Shown one piece after another: positions 1 through 8,125 of a DNA stretch of 45,955 bases. The DNA is from an uncultured Spirochaetales bacterium. Lineage in GTDB: Bacteria > Spirochaetota > Spirochaetia > Sphaerochaetales > Sphaerochaetaceae. A program made the position numbers and the translations under genes. The notes under the pieces were generated by a model. It had not been told where the DNA came from. It saw nothing but the letters and a program-made list of their open reading frames with translations, and made no database searches. Every line of letters begins with the position of its first letter. Within the stretch, counting starts at the first letter, position 1. Location: assembly GCA_949287505.1 (NCBI GenBank), contig CASEGX010000028.1, positions 1 through 45,955 of the forward strand, in the 5' to 3' direction.

Positions 1-1
1 A

Positions 2-46
2 GGATTCAGAAAAGTGGCTGATGCCATGTGCGACCAGGGATACTGA
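2..46 (+). CDS. 3' end of an upstream gene (partial)
   Basis: From base 2 one frame reads through 14 codons (ending in ADAMCDQGY) to a TGA at 44-46, just before a promoter-like sequence. This could be the C-terminal tail of a gene lying mostly off the left edge. The fragment is too short to identify and the assignment rests only on the open frame and its position. Confidence 0.3.
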   Translation, partial: GFRKVADAMCDQGY

Positions 47-69
47 GGCGTATCAATCTGTTTTTCGGA

Positions 70-75
70 TATAAT
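70..75 (+). promoter_or_regulatory. -10 box of the exported-protein gene
   Basis: A perfect TATAAT at 70-75 lies about 75 bases before the ATG at 150. No convincing -35 hexamer is visible 16-18 bases upstream. Transcription from here would give a leader of about 68 nt ending in the ribosome site AGGAGG just before the start. Confidence 0.4.
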
Positions 76-149
76 ATGTCTGATTTCCTTATTTGAGGGA
101 TGACTCGTCAGGTAATATATTTTATCTGTACCTTTTTCAGGAGGAAAAC

Positions 150-734
150 ATGAACAAGAGAATCATTGCAATCCTTCTTGCTCTGGTTATCGTGCCGGCA
201 ACGCTTGCTGCAGCTCCTTTTCTGCAGCTTGGACCGCTTGTTTCTTATAATCGCACCGTAGTTGAATTTGAGGATAAGGATGCCTGGGATATCAATAATT
301 TCTCATTCGGAGCAGATCTCCGTATTAATCCTCTCAAGCACATGAGCATTGATGTTCCTGTAACTCTCGGTTTCGGATCCGGTGGGGCAGTGAGCCTTGC
401 TACGATTCCGACCCTCAATGTGAATATTCCGGTGGGAAGCATTGCCGACATTGCCATAGGTGCTGGAACACAGTTCGATTTCCAGTACACGGGAAAGGAT
501 GGTAAGGACTGGACTATGAATGGTCTTCCGATGGATGACGCTGGTGATGCATTCCAGCATTCAAAGCTTGTGTACAGGCTTGGAGTGACATTCAACCTTG
601 CATTCCTCAGCATTGGAGCCAATGCGCTCATCCCTGGGTCTGCCGGTTTCGGCGATGGGGATTTCGGCGGGATCTTCAATCCTATGTGGGAATCTACAAG
701 AGTCTCTGTCGTGGCTCTTTTCAATCTCTTCTGA
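150..734 (+). CDS. small exported protein, probably a beta-barrel or beta-rich envelope protein
   Basis: The product is 194 residues. I chose the ATG at 150 because AGGAGG lies 6-12 bases before it and because it opens directly onto a signal peptide (MNKRIIAILLALVIVPATLA, then APFLQ); a more upstream ATG at 93 would bury that signal. The mature part is rich in alternating hydrophobic/glycine stretches and ends in VVALFNLF, a terminal aromatic as in many outer-membrane beta-barrels. This suggests, but does not prove, insertion in the outer membrane. I do not recognise a named family. It appears monocistronic, between its own promoter and the terminator at 754-777. Confidence 0.7.
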   Translation: MNKRIIAILLALVIVPATLAAAPFLQLGPLVSYNRTVVEFEDKDAWDINNFSFGADLRINPLKHMSIDVPVTLGFGSGGAVSLATIPTLNVNIPVGSIADIAIGAGTQFDFQYTGKDGKDWTMNGLPMDDAGDAFQHSKLVYRLGVTFNLAFLSIGANALIPGSAGFGDGDFGGIFNPMWESTRVSVVALFNLF

Positions 735-753
735 AAAACGGACTCTCCTCCTG

Positions 754-777
754 CCTGGCAGAAATGCCAGGTTTTTT
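754..777 (+). terminator. intrinsic terminator after the exported-protein gene
   Basis: CCTGGCA (754-760), loop GAAA, TGCCAGG (765-771), then six T (772-777). The stem is perfect at 7 bp with a GNRA-type tetraloop and lies 20 bases after the stop at 734. Confidence 0.9.
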
Positions 778-781
778 GTTC

Positions 782-811
782 TTGACTGGATGCAAATTTG
801 TGTGGTATAAA
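782..811 (+). promoter_or_regulatory. PFOR promoter
   Basis: TTGACT (782-787), an 18-bp spacer and TATAAA (806-811) form a good sigma70-type promoter directly after the previous terminator. The predicted start, near 818, lies about 245 bases before the PFOR ATG. Confidence 0.65.
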
Positions 812-814
812 TAA

Positions 815-1064
815 GTTAGCCATAGCTAACCAAAGTCATTCAAAGGTAATGCATCCGGCTGGGTTTCCCCGTTCTGCAGTTTTCCGGTATATTGGGCAGA
901 ATCCGTCGAGGAGCCGGTCATTATCCTTCCTCGTTTTTCATCTGAACTATATATAGCTAAGGTTGTATTCTCTTCAATCTTGCGATATTCTATGTAATTG
1001 GCTAATACCCTCATAATTGGTTATGGCTGTGGCAATGCCACATGAAATATTTAGGAGTGTTGAA
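815..1064 (+). promoter_or_regulatory. long structured leader of the PFOR gene
   Basis: The PFOR transcript would have an unusually long leader. It opens with a perfect inverted repeat GTTAGC-CATA-GCTAAC (815-830) sitting on the predicted start point, so this could be an operator or a 5' stabilising hairpin. A second hairpin, TGTGGC-AAT-GCCACA (1028-1042), ends 10 bases before the ribosome site AGGAG (1053-1057). No known riboswitch core could be recognised. No credible reading frame of its own was found in it. Confidence 0.45.
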
Positions 1065-4000
1065 ATGGCAGACAAGAAAATGGTTACCATTGATGGAAAC
1101 ACCGCTGCTGCGCATATAGCATATGCCTTCAGTGATGTAGCCGCTATTTACCCGATTACTCCGTCCTCCCCAATGGGCGAGTATGCAGAGCAGTGGTCAT
1201 CTACTGGCCGCGAGAACCTCTGGGGCAAGAAAGTAGACATCATGGAGATGCAGTCAGAGGCAGGTGCTGCTGGTGCTGTTCATGGTGCTCTTGCAGCAGG
1301 TGCGCTTACAACTACATTCACGGCATCACAGGGTCTTCTCCTTATGATTCCGAACATGTACAAGATCGCAGGTGAGATGATTCCAACGGTCTTCCATGTC
1401 TCAGCAAGATCGCTTGCAGCTCAGTCTCTTTCAATCTTTGGCGATCACTCCGATGTCATGGCATGCCGCAACACAGGATTCGCAATGACTTGTGCTTCCA
1501 GCATCCAGGAAACAATGGATATGGCACTTGTCGCTCATCTTGCAACTCTTGAGTCGCAGGTTCCGTTCCTTGCTTTCTTCGATGGATTCAGAACATCTCA
1601 TGAGATCCAGAAGGTTGAGGAAATCTCCTATGATGACATCCGCACTCTCGTAGACGAGAAGTACATCGAGCGTTTCCGCGCACGTGCACAGCGCCCAGAG
1701 AAGCCAATGACAAAGGTCGCTGCACAGAACGAGGATGTCTACTTCCAGGGAAGAGAGACAGTAAATCCTTACTATGATGCAGTTCCTGGCATCGTCCAGA
1801 AGTATATGGACAAGGTTGCTGGTCTCACAGGCAGACAGTATCATCTCTTCGACTATGTAGGTGCTCCAGATGCAACAGATGTGATCATCATCATGGGATC
1901 TGCAGCAGATACATTCGAGTGGGTAGTTGATTATATCAACAAGAAGGGTGGCAAGGTTGGTCTTGTCAAGGTAAGGCTTTACAGACCATTCTCCGCAAAG
2001 GATTTCGTTGCTTGCATTCCTGCTTCAGCAAAGAGAATCGCTGTCATGGACAGAACAAAGGAGCCAGGAGCTCTCGGAGAGCCACTTTACGAAGATGTCG
2101 TGACAGCTCTTGCACAGCAGGGCAGAACAGGCATGAAGATCATCGGAGGACGCTACGGACTTTCCTCCAAGGACTTCACACCAACCCATGCAAAGGCTGT
2201 ATTCGATTTCCTCGCACGCGACGATGCATGGCATGATTTCACAGTCGGTATCAATGATGATGTGACAGGACGCTCCATTCCAGTTGGAGAGAAGATCGAT
2301 GTTACACCAGAGGGTGTTGTTTCCTGTATGTTCTGGGGACTTGGTTCCGATGGTACAGTCGGTGCAAACAAGAACTCCATCAAGATTATCGGTGACAATA
2401 CTGATATGAACGCACAGGCATATTTTGCATATGACTCGAAGAAGTCCGGCGGTATCACGATTTCCCACCTCAGATTCGGTAAGGGCAAGCTTGATATGCC
2501 ATGGCTTATAGATCATGCAGATTTCGTTGCCTGCCATAACCCGGCTTATATCGGCCGCTATGATATGCTCTCAGCTCTCAAGGAGAATGGTGTATTCCTT
2601 CTCAACAGCCAGATTCCTTCCGATGAGGTATTCGAGCACCTCACAAGGGATATGCAGGAGCAGATCATCAACAAGCATATTCACTTCTACAACATCGATG
2701 CTCTTGATATCGCAAGAAGCGTAGGTCTCGGATCAAGAATCAACACTGTCATGCAGGCTGCATTCTTCAAGATTGCTAACGTTCTTCCTGAGACAGAGGC
2801 TATCGAGCTGATCAAGAAGTACATCAAGAAGACATTCCTCAAGAAGGGAGAGGAGATCGTCAACAAGAACTGGGCAGCTGTAGATGCAGCTTCTGCAGCA
2901 CTTGTAGAGGTCAAGGTTCCTGAGACTATCACAAAGAGCTATGAGCCTAAGAGACTTATCCCAGACGATGCAGATGATTTCACAAAGAATGTCATTGAGC
3001 GCATCATGCACCTTGAAGGAAACGACATTCCTGTTTCCCAGATGTCTTTTGATGGCAAGCTTCCTACAGGCACAGCAAAGCTTGAGAAGAGAGGCGTAGC
3101 AGCTTATGTTCCTCACTGGGACAGCACAAAGTGTATTCAGTGTAACCAGTGTGTCCAGTCCTGTCCGCACGCAGCTATCCGCGCTAAGCAGATTACTCCA
3201 GAGGACATGGAGAAGGCACCAGCTACATTCCACGCTATCAAGTCCAACACAAAGAATGACAGGGGACTTCTCTTCAAGATCCAGGTCTACACAGAAGACT
3301 GTCAGGGTTGTGGCGTCTGTGTTGAGGCATGTCCTGCAAAGGAGAAGGCTCTTGAGCTCAAGCCGATTGCAGAAGAGAGAGCAAACGGAGAAGTTGAGAA
3401 CTTCACATTCTTCGAGAGCCTCACATATGACAACCTCGATGGCCTTAACATGGGAACAGTAAAGGGACTCCAGTTCAAGCAGCCGCTTTTCGAGTTCTCC
3501 GGTGCATGTGCAGGTTGTGGTGAGACACCATATGTAAAGATGCTTTCACAGATCTGTGGAGAGAGAGCAGTGATTGCTAATGCAACTGGCTGTTCTTCAA
3601 TCTACTCCGGTACATTCCCGACAATCCCATATACAAAGAGGGCTGACGGAAGAGGACCGGCATGGGGCAACTCACTTTTCGAGGATAACGCAGAGTACGG
3701 ACTCGGTATGCGCCTTGCTGTCGATTCCAACAGGAACCTTCTCAGAATGAAGTGTGATGAGCTTATCGCAGCAGGATGCTCTGGAGAGCTCAAGGCAGCT
3801 ATCGAGAAGTGCTATTCACTCTGGGAGGATACTACAGAGGCTTCTATCACAGCACAGAAGGAAGTTCAGAAGGTTCTTGCTTCCGAGAAGGCTGCAAATG
3901 CAGAGGCACAGGTTCTCCTCGACAAGATCGTAGAGCTTCAGGATTACTTCTCAGAGAAGGATGTCATCATCATCGGTGGTGATGGATGGGCTTATGATAT

Positions 4001-4607
4001 CGGATTCGGTGGTGTTGACCATGTTGTTGCTTCCGGCAAGAACGTTACAATCCTCGTTCTCGATACAGAGGTTTACTCCAACACAGGTGGACAGGCATCA
4101 AAGTCAACACCTATGGCAGCTGTTGCTAAGTTCGCTAACGCTGGTAAGAAGGTTGGCAAGAAGAACATGGGCTTCATGATGATGAGCTACGGCCACGCAT
4201 ATGTTGCTTCCATCGCACTTGGATACAACAGACTCCAGGCTCAGAAGGCACTTCAGGAAGCTGTCTCATATCAGGGACCATCAATCGTCTTCTGCTATGC
4301 ACCATGTATCAACCATGGTATCAACATGAGATATTCCCAGGTTGAGGCTAAGAAGGCTGTTGAGGCAGGATACTGGCCGCTTTACCGCTTCGATCCACGT
4401 CTTGAAGCTGGTAAGAGATTCATCTGGGAGACCAAGCCGGCAACAGCAGATTACCAGGAGTTCATCAAGGGTGAGACAAGATATGCTTCACTTTACAAGA
4501 CGAACCCTGAGCATGCTGATGCACTCTTCGCTGCAGCTGCTGAGGATGCAAAGGAAAGACTTGCATTCTATCAGAGATGTGGTGAAGTTCTCGGCGAGAC
4601 AATCTAA
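1065..4607 (+). CDS. nifJ: pyruvate:ferredoxin (flavodoxin) oxidoreductase
   Basis: This 1180-residue protein is the full homodimer-type PFOR, which oxidises pyruvate with CoA to acetyl-CoA and CO2 and passes electrons to ferredoxin or flavodoxin in the cytoplasm. The N-terminal pyruvate domain begins at MADKKMVTIDG and contains YPITPSSPM; the mid-C-terminal part has two 4Fe-4S motifs (CIQCNQCVQSCP and CQGCGVCVEACP); the TPP domain has CAGCGETPY, GGDGWAYDIGFGG and YSNTGGQASKSTP. I prefer the ATG at 1065, with AGGAG 7 bases before it, over the frame-open ATG at 1017. Codon choice is strongly biased (AAG, GAG, ACA), as in a highly expressed gene. It is a single-gene unit with its own promoter and terminator and marks an anaerobic fermentative metabolism. 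Confidence 0.97.
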   Translation: MADKKMVTIDGNTAAAHIAYAFSDVAAIYPITPSSPMGEYAEQWSSTGRENLWGKKVDIMEMQSEAGAAGAVHGALAAGALTTTFTASQGLLLMIPNMYKIAGEMIPTVFHVSARSLAAQSLSIFGDHSDVMACRNTGFAMTCASSIQETMDMALVAHLATLESQVPFLAFFDGFRTSHEIQKVEEISYDDIRTLVDEKYIERFRARAQRPEKPMTKVAAQNEDVYFQGRETVNPYYDAVPGIVQKYMDKVAGLTGRQYHLFDYVGAPDATDVIIIMGSAADTFEWVVDYINKKGGKVGLVKVRLYRPFSAKDFVACIPASAKRIAVMDRTKEPGALGEPLYEDVVTALAQQGRTGMKIIGGRYGLSSKDFTPTHAKAVFDFLARDDAWHDFTVGINDDVTGRSIPVGEKIDVTPEGVVSCMFWGLGSDGTVGANKNSIKIIGDNTDMNAQAYFAYDSKKSGGITISHLRFGKGKLDMPWLIDHADFVACHNPAYIGRYDMLSALKENGVFLLNSQIPSDEVFEHLTRDMQEQIINKHIHFYNIDALDIARSVGLGSRINTVMQAAFFKIANVLPETEAIELIKKYIKKTFLKKGEEIVNKNWAAVDAASAALVEVKVPETITKSYEPKRLIPDDADDFTKNVIERIMHLEGNDIPVSQMSFDGKLPTGTAKLEKRGVAAYVPHWDSTKCIQCNQCVQSCPHAAIRAKQITPEDMEKAPATFHAIKSNTKNDRGLLFKIQVYTEDCQGCGVCVEACPAKEKALELKPIAEERANGEVENFTFFESLTYDNLDGLNMGTVKGLQFKQPLFEFSGACAGCGETPYVKMLSQICGERAVIANATGCSSIYSGTFPTIPYTKRADGRGPAWGNSLFEDNAEYGLGMRLAVDSNRNLLRMKCDELIAAGCSGELKAAIEKCYSLWEDTTEASITAQKEVQKVLASEKAANAEAQVLLDKIVELQDYFSEKDVIIIGGDGWAYDIGFGGVDHVVASGKNVTILVLDTEVYSNTGGQASKSTPMAAVAKFANAGKKVGKKNMGFMMMSYGHAYVASIALGYNRLQAQKALQEAVSYQGPSIVFCYAPCINHGINMRYSQVEAKKAVEAGYWPLYRFDPRLEAGKRFIWETKPATADYQEFIKGETRYASLYKTNPEHADALFAAAAEDAKERLAFYQRCGEVLGETI

Positions 4608-4629
4608 GGGATTCTCTGAAAACGAAAGG

Positions 4630-4660
4630 AAGGCAGTCTTCGGGCTGCCTTTCTTCTTTA
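4630..4660 (+). terminator. PFOR terminator with UUCG tetraloop
   Basis: AAGGCAGTC (4630-4638), the tetraloop TTCG (4639-4642) and GGCTGCCTT (4643-4651) form a 9-bp stem with one G.T pair, closed as C(UUCG)G. It is followed by a T-rich run, TCTTCTTT. It lies 22 bases after the stop. Confidence 0.85.
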
Positions 4661-4743
4661 AGGAATGAGCCGTTTTTCTGAGGCCTCATATTCCCCTTTT
4701 CCAGCAATTATCCGGATTGTGAAAAAGAAAACAACAGAGGAAA

Positions 4744-4752
4744 TGGTATAAT
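4744..4752 (+). promoter_or_regulatory. extended -10 promoter of the nuclease operon
   Basis: TGGTATAAT (4744-4752) is a perfect extended -10 element. A good -35 is not visible at the right distance, which extended -10 promoters tolerate. The start would be near 4759, about 35 bases before the chosen ATG. Confidence 0.6.
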
Positions 4753-4794
4753 ATACGCATGCGTATGATGCGCGTGCATCTGCTGAAGGATTGT

Positions 4795-5175
4795 ATGACT
4801 GTTGTTATTGCTCTTGATAAAAAGAATGGCTATACGCTTTTTGGAAAGCGTCTGTCTCAGGACCGGATTGTTGCAAAGGATATTCTTTCTTCTTTTCCTC
4901 TCATCTATATGTCTGAATACTCTGCCAGTCAGTTTGATGACAAGAGCAGAATAGTATTCCCGATACCGGATAATCTTCCTTCGGATGCTGTCGTATTCCT
5001 TGAAACTGAAGATATTCCTTCAGATGCTGAACATCTGGTTGTATACCGCTGGGATAAGCAATATCCATCGGACAGAAAATACAATCCTGCAAAATTCTTC
5101 TGGTATAAGAAGCATTCAGAGGAATTCAAAGGCTATTCACATGAGAAAATCGTAAAGGAGTTTTATGAGAAATGA
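4795..5175 (+). CDS. conserved 126-residue protein, possible immunity partner of the nuclease
   Basis: I chose the ATG at 4795 because AAGGA (4786-4790) precedes it and because the ATG at 4759 would coincide with the predicted transcription start. There is no signal peptide, so it should be cytoplasmic. It opens with VVIALDKKNGYTLFGKR and ends SHEKIVKEFYEK; it resembles, from memory, a short family in Firmicutes often labelled 'ribonuclease Z' without any metallo-beta-lactamase motif, so I do not accept that label. Its stop overlaps the start of the secreted nuclease by ATGA (5172-5175), implying coupled translation. An intracellular inhibitor of that nuclease is a reasonable but untested guess. 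Confidence 0.7.
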   Translation: MTVVIALDKKNGYTLFGKRLSQDRIVAKDILSSFPLIYMSEYSASQFDDKSRIVFPIPDNLPSDAVVFLETEDIPSDAEHLVVYRWDKQYPSDRKYNPAKFFWYKKHSEEFKGYSHEKIVKEFYEK

Positions 5176-6107
5176 GAAAACGGTTGCTTGCTTTGTTTAT
5201 TACTTTGGTCCTTGCTCTTACATCCTGTGATTTCCTTCAGACGCTATTCCCTGAAGATAATCCTGATGTAGCAACAGGGGATGAAGCATTTCTCGAACAT
5301 GATGATATAATCTCGACACCGCTGGATGATGATCTGGCATTCGTAGAATACAATGGCAATGAGCCAAGGTTCAGTGAAGAAGACTGGAGGGATGGAAAAC
5401 ATTATATTGCTCTTTCAGACCTTGATAGCCTGGGAAGGGTCGGTGTCGTGCAGGGACTGTTTGATGCTGAGAGCTTCCCAGATGGTGAAAGAGGGGATAT
5501 CGACTCGGTATATCCTACAGGATTTGATGGAAACAATAATGAATATCCGTTTGTTTCGGCAAATTACATTTACAACAGATGCCACATGCTTGGTCATCAG
5601 TTCTCTGGACTGAATGATGATGAGAGGAATCTGCTGACAGGGACGAGGTTCTTCAATATGGAGGGAAACCTGCCATTTGAGAATATAGTGACGGACCATA
5701 TGGAAGAATTCGATGGAAATGAGAAGCCGCTGCATCATGTTCTTATAAGAGTCACACCGGATTTCCATGAAGATAATCTTGTAGTGCATGGTGAGATATA
5801 TGAAGCGGACTGTCTTGAGTGTGATGACATAGATTTCGCGGTCTACATGTTCAATAAGCAACCAGGTGTTACTATAGACTACAGAACAGGGGAGAACTGG
5901 GCAAACAGTGATGAAGCACCTGTTGACCCGTCAACACTGCCTGGGGCCACAGACTATGTGTATAGCCGTGAAAGTGATAAATTCCATCTTCCTTCCTGCA
6001 GATATGCAGAGTCCATGAAGGAAGAGAACCGGATTGATATCAAGGCTCCGCGAGATTACATGATAGATGTTCTGTTGCTCGATCCATGTGGAACATGCAA
6101 ACCATGA
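5172..6107 (+). CDS. secreted DNA/RNA non-specific endonuclease, lipoprotein
   Basis: This 311-residue protein has a lipoprotein signal with lipobox LTSC (Cys19), so it is probably anchored on the periplasmic side or the surface. The nuclease core, about residues 60-215, has NRCHMLGHQFSG (the His replaces the DRGH catalytic His of NucA/EndA enzymes in the way usual for this subgroup) followed by NLLTGTRFFN, which carries the metal-binding Asn region, and NLPFEN. After about residue 255 comes a short YVYSRESDKFHLPSCRYA module ending DPCGTCKP, a Cys-containing domain seen at the end of other secreted nucleases. It is co-transcribed and overlaps by 4 bases with the small upstream gene. Roles could be nutrient scavenging from DNA, degradation of extracellular DNA traps or competition. 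Confidence 0.85.
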   Translation: MRKRLLALFITLVLALTSCDFLQTLFPEDNPDVATGDEAFLEHDDIISTPLDDDLAFVEYNGNEPRFSEEDWRDGKHYIALSDLDSLGRVGVVQGLFDAESFPDGERGDIDSVYPTGFDGNNNEYPFVSANYIYNRCHMLGHQFSGLNDDERNLLTGTRFFNMEGNLPFENIVTDHMEEFDGNEKPLHHVLIRVTPDFHEDNLVVHGEIYEADCLECDDIDFAVYMFNKQPGVTIDYRTGENWANSDEAPVDPSTLPGATDYVYSRESDKFHLPSCRYAESMKEENRIDIKAPRDYMIDVLLLDPCGTCKP

Positions 6108-6126
6108 GAAATTGACTCAATTTGTT

Positions 6127-6156
6127 TTGCATACGGGCTTTTTGACATTATATTAT
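6127..6156 (+). promoter_or_regulatory. promoter for a leaderless transcript
   Basis: TTGCAT (6127-6132), 18-bp spacer, TATTAT (6151-6156). The seventh base after the -10 box is the A of the ATG at 6163, and no purine-rich ribosome site precedes that ATG. A nearby TTGACA (6142-6147) has no -10 at a workable distance. Confidence 0.45.
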
Positions 6157-6162
6157 CTATAT

Positions 6163-6462
6163 ATGAGTCGTATACATGCAGACATCGATACATTCTATGG
6201 GGAGTTTCCTGCCGGTTTTGAGTTTACCATCAATGGTGATGATATAACCGGTACATATTCTTTTATAGGATATGAAGGGACCTTTCATGGAGTGATGACA
6301 GGTGAGGATACATTCTCTGTCGGTGGTGTTGTCGACTCATATGTAGGTCCCATCGAATTCTCGATATCCGGCCAATATGATGGCAAGGTTGTCACTGGAG
6401 AGGGTGTCACTGCAAATAAAGGGCACTTCAAAGTAAGGGGGATTCCCATTGGAGAACTTTGA
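6163..6462 (+). CDS. small beta-rich protein, first of two tandem paralogues
   Basis: The product is 99 residues and starts MSRIHADIDTF. No Shine-Dalgarno sequence precedes the ATG, and a promoter is placed so that the mRNA would begin at it. The sequence is made of short alternating strands with GDDITGTYSFIG and YVGPIEFSISG, suggesting a beta-sandwich or barrel, with no signal peptide. It aligns along its length with the next protein (GDDITGTYSF with NDRIDGTMSF, GPIEFSISG with GKIDYDARA). I recall similar repeats in small proteins of anaerobes but can name no function. It overlaps the next gene by 14 bases. Confidence 0.65.
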   Translation: MSRIHADIDTFYGEFPAGFEFTINGDDITGTYSFIGYEGTFHGVMTGEDTFSVGGVVDSYVGPIEFSISGQYDGKVVTGEGVTANKGHFKVRGIPIGEL

Positions 6463-6736
6463 GATTTTCGTCAGATCTCCATTCGGCAAGTACAGAGGGA
6501 ACCTGTCTTTCTCCAGGAACAATGACAGAATTGACGGGACCATGAGCTTCATGTATTTCTCTTCAGATTTCTCCGGAGCCGCTTCAGGAAACTCGATTTC
6601 ATTCACAGGCTGCATGGAGACTCCTATCGGAAAAATAGATTATGATGCCCGTGCATTTGTCTCTGATGGCAGTATTTCAGGTTCTGCAGAGACCCGTCTC
6701 GGGACTATTGCATTCTCCTCAAAAGAGGGGAAATAG
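6449..6736 (+). CDS. small beta-rich protein, second tandem paralogue, TTG start
   Basis: The product is 95 residues, beginning at a TTG codon (6449) with AAGGGG seven to twelve bases before it and lying inside the end of the preceding gene, so translation is probably coupled. It has the same pattern as its neighbour: GKYRGNLSFSRNNDRIDGT, then TPIGKIDYDARAF and SISGSAETRLGTIAFSS. The two look like the products of a tandem duplication. There is no signal peptide, no membrane segment and no known catalytic motif. Function unknown. Confidence 0.65.
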   Translation: MENFEIFVRSPFGKYRGNLSFSRNNDRIDGTMSFMYFSSDFSGAASGNSISFTGCMETPIGKIDYDARAFVSDGSISGSAETRLGTIAFSSKEGK

Positions 6737-6823
6737 CGAAAAAAAACACTGTTTCTCGAAAAAATCCTATATGTACGGCAATTGAAAGCGGGTAGAAACT
6801 CATATCAAGAGGTAAATCTATAC

Positions 6824-6838
6824 GCAGGTTTTGCCTGC
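6824..6838 (+). promoter_or_regulatory. hairpin before the mglB ribosome site
   Basis: GCAGG (6824-6828), loop TTTTG, CCTGC (6834-6838) sits immediately before TAGGAGGT (6841-6848), the strong ribosome site of mglB. It could protect the 5' end or tune initiation. A promoter for mgl must lie in 6737-6823 but no hexamer pair there is convincing. Confidence 0.35.
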
Positions 6839-6843
6839 TTTAG

Positions 6844-8055
<1,212 letters not shown>

Positions 8056-8068
8056 GTTTATTGAAATC

Positions 8069-8097
8069 ATGGTGGCGGGCATCTTGTCCGCTGCCAT
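8069..8097 (+). promoter_or_regulatory. stem-loop between mglB and mglA
   Basis: ATGGTGGCGG (8069-8078) pairs with CCGCTGCCAT (8088-8097), a 10-bp stem with two G.U pairs and a 9-nt loop. No T-run follows, so it is not a normal terminator. Its place after the binding-protein gene fits the usual role of protecting the upstream mRNA and raising binding protein over transporter. Confidence 0.6.
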
Positions 8098-8125
8098 CGC
8101 CTGATGCGCAGTTTGGAAGGATAAA

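Noticed and set aside
93-149. Earlier start of the exported protein at 93.
   Set aside because: It would add 19 residues before a good signal peptide and ignore AGGAGG before 150.
815-1064. A known riboswitch in the PFOR leader.
   Set aside because: The characteristic cores of TPP, SAM, cobalamin or T-box elements were not seen.
1431-3233. Long minus-strand open frames inside the PFOR gene.
   Set aside because: They are by-products of the strong codon bias of PFOR and have no ribosome sites or recognisable products.
6142-6147. TTGACA as the -35 for the gene at 6163.
   Set aside because: The matching -10 position would fall inside the start codon; TTGCAT at 6127 with TATTAT fits better.
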